64,000 bases of DNA, taken from the NCBI GenBank assembly GCA_037349105.1, contig JAYJMM010000036.1, forward strand, positions 1,276,001 to 1,340,000, read 5' to 3'. The position numbers were made by a program, and so were the translations under genes. Position 1 is the first letter of the stretch. Each line of letters begins with the position of its first letter. Below the pieces are notes generated by a model that worked only from the letters and a program-made list of their open reading frames with translations, was not told where the DNA came from and searched no databases. Positions 51,101 to 61,127 of the stretch are shown piece after piece. Source of the DNA: Limnomonas spitsbergensis. Taxonomy: Eukaryota; Chlorophyta; Chlorophyceae; Chlamydomonadales.

Positions 51101-54100
51101 GTCATGAAGTGAAGCATACTGTTGACTGCCAAGTGTGCAGCAACTAATTCATCGGAATGTGTGAAGCATGCAAATGGTCTATCCGCAGTCTCATACCGGT
51201 ACTCTCATTCTTATACTATGTTTGTGCTGCCCTTATGCTCCTTAAATGCTGCTTGTGATGCACATAACATTCTGCCTGTGCTTCACTTGTGCCTGAGCTG
51301 CACTTGTGCTTCTTACTGGTATACCGTATGCTGCTTGTGCTGCACGTTATATTCTGCTTGTGCTGTACATGTGCTTGTACTGCACTCGTTCTTCTTACAT
51401 GCTGCTAGTGCTGCACACATTATACTCTGCTTGTGATTCATCCATCTGCTCCACTGACAGGGCCTTCGACTGTGAATGCAACAGGTCCAACTCCCCGTCC
51501 TCGCAGAACGGCCCCTCACGTGGAGGAAGCGTTGGCGGGGCCACCTCCCTCGATCAGGTTGAGTCAGGCAGTGGCGACAGCCCCTCTCTGTCGCCTATGG
51601 CGCCGCCCGTTTCTCCGTCCTGTCACCGCCTGTCGACAGTCTCGTCCGATGCGGCCTTGGATGCAGCTGTGGTCATACTGAGACAGGACCAGAAGTTTGC
51701 TGATGCTGATGGTGGCAACGCCTGGTGCACCGCTGCGGCAGCAGTGGCGGGGGTCAAAAGCATCGATGAGTCGGAATCTGCCTCGGTTCTTGCCCCCGCT
51801 AAGTGTCACACTGCTTCGATCACAGCTTGTGTGAGTGCAGAAGATTCTCTTAACCTTGCCACGTCACAGCTTAACGCCACTAAGATGCCGCCGCTGTCCC
51901 CGTGCAAACCCGGTGCTGTCCCGTTTTTGTCTACGTGGAAGTCCGTGTCCGCGATTGAGCCCCCGAATGCCGACCTGCGCCCGTCGGCAAGTATGGGCGC
52001 AGCCGGCAGCGAAGCGAGCCTGCGATCCCTGACCCGGCCACCCGAGATCCAGGACCAGATTCAGGTGCTGCCGGAGCAGCAGCAGAGAGGGCTTCGGAGC
52101 TTCTTGTCGCTGCCCACGAAGATGCAGATCGACCGCAGGACAGGCCCGGCCACAAACCCCACTGTTGACAGGGGCGAGGCAGACAGTTCGACGGACCACC
52201 GTTGGATGCCGGTCGACTCAAGCGGAGACCTGGAATCCAGCGGGGACATCGACGGGGATGGCGCACCGGATGCGGCGGGCATCAACCTCGCGGCTACCGC
52301 CTCGGCGGTCTCGCTGGTGACAATGAAGGAAGCTGTCACGCCCCCAGCTGCAAGCCTGGCAGACACTGGCTGCGGCCCTGATGAGGATGCAGTGCCCAGC
52401 AAGCCGCAAGATGTGGAACGCTCTACCCTCAAGGGCTTTGGCTCTGTGGAGGGCCTCGCGTGTGCCCAGCCCCGCCCCGCTCCAGCGCCCCGCCCCGGGC
52501 CGGCGCGATTGGGCAGGGATTGCAGCCGGCGAGGCCTGCCGCCGGCATTGCCGGCGCATGCCACACCTCCTAGCTGGGCTTGCAACGTGGAGACAGCACC
52601 GAGCAGCTGGTCGGCCTCGGCCATCGGCACAAACTCTGAGCTCAACAGCTCGGAAGTGTCCCTGCGGTCCTCGAGCCCGGCGCTGATCTCCCCAACGGCA
52701 CCGTGGTGCGGGGACACTCCGCCTCCACCTTCTCCTCCCGGGCCCATCGCCGGAGCTGACGCCGGCTTCATCTTCCCAGTGACCAGACAGCTGCACCGCT
52801 CCACCTCAGCGGCCGCTTCGGCTGCCAACATGCTGACGACCACAATGAGCTGGACGAAGCCGGGGACTGCTGGAGCGCCTTTCTCTGGGAACGTGCTGCG
52901 CCACCATGCCACCATGCCTCAAGTGAGTTTTCTAGCAGCATCAGTTACTGGTATGTCTTTAAAATATGTCTGTAAATACCGGTACAGTCTTAAAACACCG
53001 TACTCGGTCTAGCTACATTGAAGGAGAGAAAATACATCCTGCACGTTGCTAGCGTTGGGGCTCATAACAGGGGTAGGACAGGGCTAAGATGACCGCATTC
53101 ACTGAAGATATGGAGGGCTTTGTCACTATGCGCGTGACTGACAAAAGAGGGGATGTTTATGTACATATTCATGTAAGTTAGAGACGCAGTCTAAGACTAG
53201 GATGTTTCCGCTGCACATTCCTGCTTGTCCTGCTGTCATTTTTTCATGCAGTCTCTCCGCCCATGACGTCATCTTCTTCATCCCCCCCCCCTCCCACTCA
53301 CACCATGTGTCATCTTCTGCTTTCTCTCCTTGAAACGATCCCAATAACCTATAGAGGACGTTTACTACATCTGGATCCTTTGGTCTAACTGGAAGGAACG
53401 CTACCCCCCCCACACACACACACAAACACCATATGTCGTTTTCTCCTTGCCCCCCCTCCCACCCACACATTTGGCCCTGTCCCTCCAGGCCATGCTGCTG
53501 TCGCTCCTGGACGAGGCAGAAGAGGCTCCTGACACCCCGCGATCATGCCAGCAGGTAGGCATTTCAAACGACAAAGCTGCTGTAGTCCTTCAGTTATTTT
53601 TTTTCCAACGGGACAGTTGGGCGCCCACGCGGCCGAGCCATTTTGAGCAGGGCCCAGACGTGTAACGTCATTGACGGGTGATTTCTGAATCCAGGGCTTC
53701 GTGTTTCTGCCTCATTGCAACATGGATTCCCTGGATACTGGGATTCCCTGGATACTGGGAACCAGGAGCATTTGCCTTCCCAGCATCAATCAATACTTTG
53801 CATGTAAGCACGATTCATAATTGGGAACGAGCCCTGGTGAAACGTGCCCCTGTGTTCGCGTACCAGAACACGCTCTGAGTGATGCAGCGGCAGGTAGTTT
53901 CTCTTAACCCTCTGAGGCGGCCCTGAGAGCTGAGAATGTGGCCTCTGCAGCGCCCGTACGACCCTTTCGCCGAGGAGGAGGAGGATCTGGGTATCCCCGA
54001 GACGCCGACCTCGCGCATGAGCTGTGCCTCGCCTTTTGCCACGGGTGCCGTCTACGACCGGCCGTCACCGTTCCGCCTGTCCAGGACTGGCAGCCACGTC

Positions 54101-57100
54101 AGCGGATACGACGCCGAGGAAGTAGCGCACAGCGCTGCATCGGTGGCAACAGCAGCAGCTTCCTTGTACCAATACCAGGCCGAACGGGCCGTGCAGAGAG
54201 GCCTGACCTCTCCCTCGCCGTCCACCTTTTCCCGGAGGACGTCTGCCTCGGGCCTCCGGCACGCCAGGTCGGACTCCAGGGGCTCCATGGAGCGTCGTGC
54301 TAGCGCGCACCCCTGTGTGAGTACCAAAGAGGACGCCGACGCAGACAGCAGCGGCAGCGGCGGAGCGGTGCCGGACACGCCGACGTCGATGATGAGCAAC
54401 AGCTCCCCGTTTGCCGGCTCGGTTCGCGACCGGCCCTGCCCGTTCCGTGTATCGAACAGCGGCGGCATTGTACCGTCTTCTGCCGTTGCTGCTTGCCAGG
54501 AAGCGGCCCCAGTACGCGCCAGCATTGCCAGCTCGCCCGGTAGCTTAGTGTCCTACCCAAGGCAGGGCCTGGACCCTGCTGGCTCCTACCTGATGCCAAC
54601 GTCCGGCCCAACGCTGCCGGACGCGACGGACCGCTTAGTCCGGCAAGAGAGCATGGAGCTGTGGTGCCGGAGGTCGGGCGCTGAAAGGGGCTCTGACCCA
54701 GATCGGTATGCTCAACCGCCATCACCCCGCGTCTCTAAGGTGCGGAGCGAGTCTGGGGAGAACCGAAAGGGGGGAGATGGTGGGAGCCGCAAGAGAGGCG
54801 GGTGTGAGGGTTGTGGAAACAGTGCAGCATTTGGTCTGTGCAGTTGTCAGGTACCGTAGTGGCTGGAGCAATGTGCGGTTTGCCTATATTTCGTTGTGTA
54901 GTACCGGTAGGAACTGAACCGGTAATTGGATATGTTTTCTGTTTGCACTGCCTCACATTTTTTTTGAAAGAGGCTGTTGGATAGGTGTTGTAGCAACATT
55001 GACCGCTCGCCGAGCACAGTGCCTGCGAATACAGTAGCTTGCTACTCTGCTTCCCCGTTTATTATTTCGTGTGGCCCAGTGGCTGTTTGTGGACTGCATG
55101 CTCATGCATAGTATGCTCTGCTGCGCAGGCCAGCCCCAAGGAGTGGGACCCGCTGCCCGCAAACGCCATGAGCCCCGCTGCGTCTCAAAGCGCAGCCCCC
55201 GCGACGATCACCGTCGCACCCGTCCACATGCACCTGCGCCCGCTGCTGCCCGCGCAGCACGCCAGCGCCAGCGGCGCTGCTGCCGGAGGCCTCTCCAACG
55301 CTTCGCCGGGCAGGCGCCTGGTCCGCCAAATGAGCAGCACGCCTGCGGCGGTGTCCTCAGTGGCCCAGGTGCAAATACAGGCTCCCATGTCCTCCCCGCG
55401 GCGAGCTCGTCGCAACAGATCCTACGGCGGCAATATCGTGGGAGCCTCCCGTTTTGCCCCTGGCAAGCAGTCGATGGACAGTCCGCGTCAGCAGGACATG
55501 CCACCAGGCAATGGCGACAGCAGCGGCACCGAGGCAGACGCAGCGGCGGCCCAGGCCCAGGCCAGCGCGCCTAGTCTGTTCCGCTCAATCTCAGCCCCAG
55601 GCAGCGCTCTGTTGCAGTACCTACAGGCAATGGCGGAGGCTGCTACCGAGGTAGATCCCTCGCACGACCAGGATGCCCCGGCGGCAGCACCAGTAGTACC
55701 AGCTCGCGCACTTCCCCGTCAACTAGACATCAGTGAGCTGCTTCCGTCGCCGCGCAGGCAGCGCGACCAGCCGCCTCTGACGCCGCGCAAGCAGCGGTCG
55801 GGCTCACCGGAGCGTCCGCTGCCCATCCCGGCGGCGCTCAAGCAGCCGCCAATGTCCCCTCACAAGTCGATGACGCTCTCGCGGTGCGCATCGATGGCCG
55901 GCTCGACGACGCCGGCGCCGCTGGACTGCACCACCGCCGCTTGGCATGAGCTGAGCCTCCTCAGGGCGGGGAGTTTCGGCCAAGGCAGGCACGTTGCCAG
56001 TGTCGGGGTGGGATCCATGCCACAGGGGCTATTGTGCATCGGCACCCCCGGTGGCGCGACCCCGCAGGGCACCGGGTCGAATGCTGATCAGCCTGACCGA
56101 GTGACCTCGCCGACTGCGTCCTCAGCGCTCCGCCGCTCGCCCTTCCCCTCCCAGAGCCCCTTCGCCGACTACGCGGCGGCGTGTTCTGCGGCGGCGGCCG
56201 TGATAGTGGCTTCGCCGCACACCGCTGGCTGTAGTCTCGGTGAGATTGCTGCCGAGATCGCAGTGGCGGCGGTGGCTGGCCTTGAGGCAGCGAACGCGGC
56301 CCACGGCGGCGAGCGCCCGCCAGTGTCTCCCCGCTCCTCAATGACGGACACTGCGGACTCGTGCCGCCCCTCACCGTACCGGAAGCTCCTCATGGACGTG
56401 GATGCCGAGGAGCCCCAAGCAATGCCAGCATCCGCCAAGGCGAACCGCATGACAGACGAAATGGGAACCCACAATTATCACGCCGAGGCGGGCCTACACG
56501 CCACACAACCTGGAACGCTGCCGCGCTACCTCGCCGCGCCCTTCTCGGTAATTATCGCCTCTTCACCGATGTCCGCCAGGGGTGGCGGGCCCGGGATGAG
56601 CGCCGCAAGCTCGCCTTACTGCAAGCTCAACTTTGACAACACGGAGGTCCCCGGCAGCAGCAGCGGCGCGTGCTGCCAGAAGCAGCTGTCGTGGGGCGAC
56701 AGCAACCCAGCCAGCCCCGTCAGCCGCAGCCCCAGCGGGCTGGAGGGCCTAGAGCATTTGACGCTCAAGACTCTGAGGCTGCCCCGCAGCCCAAGCTGCA
56801 TGTCGCCTGCGCCTACTGCGACTGCAGCAGCAGCAGCCCCCTCAGGTGGCAGCTGCATCACCGCCGCTGCCTTGCCTCATGGCGCCATCAGCGAGAGGTC
56901 CCCACTGAGCCTGCAGCAGAAAGTGCTGCTCCGCCAGGCACACCACCAGGTCGCGAGCGGGCCGCAGGAGTCGACGTTGTTGTCCTGTGCCCAGCAGGCC
57001 GTCTCGCATCCGCAGGGCAACAGCTCCCCGCGATCGTCGCTGTTCCAGGAGCTGCAGGGCATCAAGGAGCAGCTCATGGTGAGTGGAGGCCCTCTGGGGG

Positions 57101-59180
57101 GATGTACAATATCTGCTTACAAGTATAATGATGAATACCGTACCAGTAGTGCCTAAATGTATCCCTCAAAAAACAGCTCATGGAGAGTGAGGACAGGGGG
57201 GGGGAGGTACAGTATCTGCCATGCAAGGGAGATGTGAGAGAGCTGTTGGGCGGCAGTGACGGTTGGGCTGTTGGGCTGGGTCTGTTTGGTGTTTGGTGTC
57301 AGTGTCTGGGTGGGTGGTGTGGATGGTTGATGTGTGGATGACTGTGCCTATCTTAACGGCTTGTGTACTTGCCGCCTCACAGGGCGTTGAAGGTCTGCTC
57401 GTCAAGCAGAGGGAGGCTCTGGCAGAGCCACCGCCCGCAGTGGCTCCGGCCAGCCCGCTCAGCCCAGCCCCCGCTGATATCCGAGCTGCCGCCGGTGACG
57501 TCGGCAATGGGGAGGTAGCTTTGGAGCTGAGTGCCATGCGCCAACAGATGTCGGCAATGGCCGAGATGATGATGCAACAGAGCGCGCAGATGCACGAGCT
57601 CAAGACGATGGTCGCCAACCAGCAGCACATGCGGCAGCTGGGGGAATCCCACAAGGCTCTCGACAGCAGCTGCGGAAGCCGCGTCGGAGGCTCCTTGCAA
57701 CCGCAGCGTGCGGCCAGGGTCAACGACGCCGGAACCGCTGGACAGCAACAGTGTACGCTGCAGGAAGGCGATGGTGCCGCCGCAGCAACAGCAGCCGCAG
57801 GCAGCGACCTCTCGCCAAACCTTTGGGGTAGCCGCAGCAGCCGCTCTCTCTGCGGGGATGACGAGCATCTGCTGCTGATTCCTCCAGGGTCTTCCCCCGT
57901 GGTGGCCGCCGCCGCCACTGTTGCGCCGCTCGGCTCGCGGCCGCGCCGCCGACCTTGTGCCCGGCAGCACCGCGTCTCGTACGACACAGCCGACGACCAG
58001 CTGTACATCCCAGCGGGCAGTATGCTTGCTCCTGGCAGCGGCGGCCAGGTGGTTGCGGCTGGACCATCGAGCTCTGAGATCGAAGTGGACATGGCGGCCG
58101 CCACAAGCCCATGTGGCTACAATACAGCGCCCGGGGATGGCGACAGCATCGGCTTGCAAAATAGCTGCCTGCTGTCCTCCCTAACGCAGAGTGGCGACAG
58201 ATCGCCGCTGTCAGTCCAACCTGTGGCCTCTGCGGAGCGCGGCCAGTGCGGCATTGATTGTCATGACGCGCCTCTGGCGGTGGCGGCGAGGCACCCCACG
58301 CTGGCAAGCGCCTCCGGCCGCGGCGAGGCAGGAGCAGGTGGAGGGCAGCCTTCCAGGCTGGCGGCGGCCGCCGGCCCGCAGCCGCGCAACCCGCACCTGG
58401 ACAAGCTTCGGGACCAGGGCTCGGCTTCCAAGCTTGCAACAGCCGCCAGCAGCAACAGCTCGCCGGCCAAACGCCCGGACGCCGTCGCTGCTGAAAGTCC
58501 GTTTGTTTCGGACCTGTCGGGCAGCGTGTCTTCAAAGGGGATGCAGCTACAGACGGTGGCCAGCCATGTCAATCATCAGCAGCCTCATGCAGCCTCCTCG
58601 GATCTGAGCCCTGCCGGATCTAGTGGAGGCGAGACTGCACTCTGGGACTCCTCGCCTAGCTCAGCCAGGTTAGTGCTCACACACACCCTTGTGTCCCTCC
58701 ACGCGCCCTCCTGAGGCCATCATCATCATCATCATCATCATGCCTGAAAAGTGTGTGCACTTTTAGCTTGGATTGCACACCCTGTTTGTGACGTGCATGT
58801 GCCTACCCTGTCTACCCACTGCTATCCCTGGAACTGTCCTTTCACTCTCAACTCTCTGCCCACTGAAGCCACTAGCCCACTGTCGCACCTCCCCGCCCCC
58901 CCTGCACAGATTGTACCGCGGCGGCTACCTGATGCCAGCTAGCCAGCTGCCGCGCGGCGCCATTGGCCCTGCGGTCTGGCGCGTGGGCGATGAGACGGAG
59001 CTGGTGGCTGCATTGGCCACGTTGCTGCGGGACCCACTGGAGCGCCGCTCCCGCGGACACGCAGCGGCTCAGGCTGCAGCCAAGCTTGCCATGGGCCTCG
59101 TCAGCACGGTTTGGAATGTCCTGGATGATGCAGTGGTGACACCTGCGCTGCATGCGTATGTGGAAAGGCAGCTGAGCTAG
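44455..59180 (+). CDS. Giant Kdo transferase (KdtA/WaaA)-like protein, 19 exons
   Basis: Exons: 44455-44481, 44563-44649, 44730-44802, 44889-44932, 45026-45109, 45293-45379, 45600-45779, 46052-46196, 46525-46737, 47163-47447, 48399-48972, 49343-49931, 50467-50801, 51461-52922, 53489-53554, 53951-54739, 55129-57078, 57383-58668, 58910-59180. All introns are GT-AG with matching phases, and the sum is 8,547 nt (2,848 aa). The start was chosen because a nine-codon exon joins in phase 0 to the hydrophobic N-terminal segment typical of KdtA. Residues 1-408 and about 2760-2848 align with the family: PLIWFHAAGIVE (E64 at the catalytic-base position), LLTTES, TPMDTP, ALLNGRL, WIAAHTQPGEE, LLYTV. KdtA transfers Kdo from CMP-Kdo, and plants carry a homologue. 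Residues 409-2759 are a disordered insertion. Family assignment is by motif order only. Confidence 0.8.
45293..47447 (+). CDS. Exons 6-10: remainder of the conserved Kdo transferase-like region
   Basis: Exon 6: TPMDTPVCITLFMRKWRPQV ending GLIM. Exon 7: DSPLHPN in place of the family's ETELWPN, then MALLNGRLAG and KFDLIVPASD. Exon 8: WCGDLTHSA where VTGNLKFD is usual. Exon 9: RRPTWIAAHTQPGEESF and LRTIMVPVDGGRC, at the position of STHEGEE and LVPRHPER. Exon 10: VILVDDASQLPLLYTV, then GCDLLAAPAVSSCAVLVGAH where GGHNPLEPA..GKPVLFGPH is usual. The order and spacing fit the family well, but several substrate-binding residues are replaced. Intron length rises from 220 to 425 bp along this part. Confidence 0.8.
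48136..48196 (+). repeat. Short dispersed repeat, copy 3 (in intron 10)
   Basis: ACTAGCACATGACCCATGCA then TTAAATGTGATGCCCTGCTG and GGCTGAAAAAAACACACAAAT, related to copies at 24,905 (+) and 43,637 (-). It sits in the 951-bp intron between exons 10 and 11. Confidence 0.5.
48399..48972 (+). CDS. Exon 11: start of the disordered insertion
   Basis: Residues 410-599, joined in phase 1 to exon 10 after a 951-bp intron. Ser/Pro/Gln/Arg-rich with no domain recognised (e.g. RQETPVSLQEDCRRQQLQQR). Ends at CG|GTGAGT in phase 2. Confidence 0.75.
49343..49931 (+). CDS. Exon 12: disordered insertion
   Basis: Residues 601-796. Ser/Ala-rich, with SP dipeptides, an acidic stretch LPSTEDELFAEVV near the end, and a short poly-Ala run from a (GCT)n tract. 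The phase matches both neighbours. Confidence 0.75.
50467..50801 (+). CDS. Exon 13: disordered insertion with short conserved-looking motif
   Basis: Residues 797-907. Contains MRFHRQSFGRWLDIDTSPPE and SPSSVPRDQQHIIQHIIQ. The aromatic/acidic LDIDTSPPESP segment stands out from the low-complexity background. Confidence 0.75.
50901..51060. repeat. ~62-bp tandem repeat in intron 13
   Basis: About 2.6 copies of CCCATGCGGCATGAGGGCAA plus CAGTGAGCATGCAAGCGTGT and a GTGCTCCATAACATGGGACG-type segment. Starts at 50,901, 50,963 and about 51,025. Confidence 0.7.
51230..51445. repeat. Degenerate TGCTGCTTGTGCTGCAC repeat in intron 13
   Basis: Words such as TGCTGCTTGTGCTGCAC and CTGCTTGTG recur irregularly up to the exon 14 acceptor. 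The upstream reading frame here is a by-product and not part of exon 14. Confidence 0.5.
51461..52922 (+). CDS. Exon 14: long disordered insertion
   Basis: Residues 909-1395. Begins AFDCECNRSNSPSSQNGPS. Rich in Ser, Pro and Ala with many SP pairs, and no globular domain recognised. Ends at CAA|GTGAGT in phase 0. Confidence 0.75.
53489..53554 (+). CDS. Exon 15: 22-codon microexon
   Basis: Encodes AMLLSLLDEAEEAPDTPRSC plus QQ, bounded by CCCTCCAG and GTAGGC. It is exactly 66 nt and phase 0 on both sides, so it can be included or skipped without breaking the frame. It has a short amphipathic leucine-rich stretch. Confidence 0.65.
53611..53668 (+). repeat. Dispersed repeat (ACAGTTGGGCGCCCACGCGG), copy 2 in intron 15
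   Basis: ACAGTTGGGCGCCCACGCGG then CCGAGCCATTTTGAGCAGGG and a GTGTAACGTCATTGAC end. Matches 43,471-43,531 with a few small differences. Confidence 0.75.
53725..53761. repeat. 17-bp tandem duplication in intron 15
   Basis: ATTCCCTGGATACTGGG occurs twice in a row. Confidence 0.7.
53951..54739 (+). CDS. Exon 16: insertion exon with a duplicated TPTSxMS motif
   Basis: Residues 1418-1680. Two related segments about 125 residues apart: near residue 1432, IPETPTSRMSCASPF then VYDRPSPFRLS; near residue 1557, VPDTPTSMMSNSSPF then VRDRPCPFRVS. The shared pattern is [IV]P[ED]TPTSxMSxxSPF...VxDRPxPFR[LV]S. Phase 0 at both ends. Confidence 0.8.
55129..57078 (+). CDS. Exon 17: insertion exon with clustered Ser/Thr-Pro sites
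   Basis: Residues 1681-2330, the longest exon. Around residues 1881-1927 basic-flanked sites cluster: LPSPRRQR, LTPRKQRSGSPERP, MSPHKS. These match the general (S/T)-P-x-(K/R) pattern of proline-directed kinases. Two similar motifs occur: RPSPYRKLLMDVDAEEP (near 2093) and ASSPYCKLNFDNTEVP (near 2173). No enzyme domain recognised. Confidence 0.8.
57383..58668 (+). CDS. Exon 18: insertion exon with a Met/Gln-rich predicted coiled coil
   Basis: Residues 2331-2758. Near 2374-2418 the sequence ELSAMRQQMSAMAEMMMQQS and following residues to about MRQLGE form a likely amphipathic helix or coiled coil. The rest is Ser/Gly/Ala-rich. Ends AG|GTTAGT in phase 2. Confidence 0.75.
58718..58741. repeat. 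(CAT)n microsatellite in intron 18
   Basis: About eight uninterrupted CAT units within the intron between exons 18 and 19. Confidence 0.9.
58910..59180 (+). CDS. Exon 19: C-terminal end of the Kdo transferase-like domain
   Basis: Encodes LYRGGYLMPASQLPRGAIGP, then AVWRVGDETELVAALATLLR and the final helices (DPLERRSRGHAAAQAA ... VWNVLDD), ending ERQLS and a stop. The pattern of a short beta-strand, an acidic DxxEL helix cap, LL.DP..R, and a terminal helix matches the C-terminus of KdtA, so the fold resumes after the large insertion. Confidence 0.8.
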
Positions 59181-59784
59181 TGGGGGCCATGTCGAAAGGG
59201 AGCAGCGACAGATTGGGGCGCAGGAGGCGTTTATTTTTTGGAGAGGCACCAGCAACGGAGTCGGGGAGGGCCTGTCTGGAGGGTCAGGGGCACTGGCTGC
59301 CGGCTGGCTCTTAGCGTGACGTTGGGAACTTGGTCCGGAAGTGTGATGGATATGCTGCGTTTAGTGTGATGATGGAGCCTGGGTCCGGAAGACGTGGATG
59401 CACTGCGTTGCGCAGGGGAGGGTGGGATCAAGGATGGGGCAAGCATGACATTTAGTTTGGGCTCACGGGAAATTAAGTTGGGGCAGCAGATGAAAATAAA
59501 TTGTGTTTTTTAAAGGGTGGGTAGGGGTGGCCCCTTAAGCTCTGCAGCGTCAGATGTGGTGCTTTGGGTTTTTAGTTTTTAGTGTCAAAACTGCGCCAAA
59601 GGGTGTCAGCCGGTTTTCAACGCGATCCTTTGAGTGAACATTTGAGTGCGCGAATAAATGCGCGATTTGTGTGCACCATGGTGCGGCTTGGCATAGCCTC
59701 CAGCAATGAAGGTTGTAGCTGCAATGCCAGTGTCGTACTCTCCCTTGTTCTTCTGTAGCTATGCATCACGCATTTTGTCATTGC
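59181..59784. other. 3' untranslated/intergenic region of the large gene
   Basis: No ORF of note. AATAAA at 59,495-59,500, about 315 bp after the stop, is a possible polyadenylation signal. The TGTAA signal common in chlorophytes was not seen nearby. Confidence 0.4.
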
Positions 59785-60420
59785 TGTCACGGTATAATGC
59801 AGTATACGTGCCAAAACCGTAGGGACTGCTACTGCGGTCCCGGAGGCTTTGCAGCTTCCCTGCGGAGCCCCCCTTTTAGGGCTAGAAGCCCAGCTTCCCA
59901 CTTTCGGGAAGATCTGAGGCCAAGATTTCCCATACCTTAGTAATAAGGGCTTGCCGGGACATTGTATCCCGGCTTGCCCACTGTCCCTTACTTCGTTCCT
60001 TTTAAATGGACAGGCCTCTATTTGTAAACCGCACCGGCTAGATCTCGGAGACCTACCCAGTAAAGAGCAACAACGCCAGTACCACTCAACTAGGCAAGCC
60101 TAGGACAGCACTACAGCGTCTTAGCAGCCCTAAAACCCCAAGCGAGACTCCCAGCCCGACTCAGGCCTACGCCTGCAGTCTACGGCTACGGTCTCTCCTG
60201 CGCGCGGTAAGTGACTCAGCGACCCCCCAGATTAGCTATCTGGAAGGTCAGCTTTCTAGCCAAGCCTAGTGCTAAGACTCCGCGATTGTCATCTAGAAGT
60301 TCCAACCACATCTTAACGCGCTGCGCATTCGCGGCCAGTGTGTAGACACTGAGCCCGCCCGTAGGCGTCCGCCACACTGTGGGGAAGAAGTCCGCCACGG
60401 ACCCGAAGCTATCCTCACGT
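59785..60420 (+). mobile_element. Retroelement leader/LTR-like repeat, copy 2
   Basis: Begins TGTCACGGTATAATGCAGTA and matches 26,126-26,742 in the same orientation, with substitutions and small indels. Here it precedes a long Gag-like coding region by about 700 bp, as expected for the 5' LTR or leader of a retroelement. No primer-binding site was recognised just after it. Confidence 0.65.
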
Positions 60421-61127
60421 GTCCAATTAAAAGGAAGGAAGTGGGATAGGCCTGATCAGCCTGACTCATTGAATTCTGCTGAGGGTGCATGTGCTGTGAG
60501 GACTGGAAGTTTTTCTACATGACCAACGGGTCCGCCTTGGACAGCTAGAAACCACTGAGCTGAGAATTCGACAAAGAGATTCCAAGCTAATACCTGCTTA
60601 CGAAGGGTGTGGCAACCCAGAAGCAGACGTTGCTTGAAGATCAGGCTGTGGAGTTTTAAACCCAGCTGATAGTGCCTGTGCACCTGGACTGCATTTGTGG
60701 TGCAGTGCACCACCCACGTGTTAACAGAAGTGTGCAAGGATCTGGGATCCAAGTTTAAAAACAGGCAACCCAAGGCTGAGTGCAGGAAGCATTCGGAGCT
60801 GCAGAGCTTGAGCGGAAGCTGCGCGACGGATCGGCAGGAAGCAGACGAGCCCAGCGATCCAGAAGGTGGGAAATAGGCGAGGGAAATTCCGCCAGGCCCG
60901 CATTATAGAATTTAATACCCATTGCTTGACCGTCTGGCAAAGCCTAACCAGCATGCAGAAGGTAGAGGAGAGCGGGAGCAAGGTGTAAGCTGGCACCCGG
61001 TTGCTGTGAGCCCACACAGTCAAACAGGTGCAGCTGTTCAGCGTAATTAGCAATATGCAGGAGGATCGTAGATCCCAACCGCCACCAGCACCCAGATACT
61101 GCAAGACGCAGTGGTCGGGTGAGGGGG
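60421..61127 (+). other. Leader between the LTR-like repeat and the Gag-like ORF
   Basis: No convincing ORF on the plus strand. Minus-strand ORFs lack credible composition. Probably an untranslated leader of the retroelement. Confidence 0.4.

Noticed and set aside
48294..59000. Numerous minus-strand and alternative-frame ORFs over the large exons (for example 52,061-52,915 and 57,178-58,104)
   Set aside because: They are shadows of GC-rich exons. The plus-strand model has matching splice phases throughout and the family motifs in order.
26126..60420. The two LTR-like copies as the ends of a single 34-kb element
   Set aside because: The Gag-like ORF lies downstream of the right copy, not between them, so the left copy is better explained as an independent solo copy.
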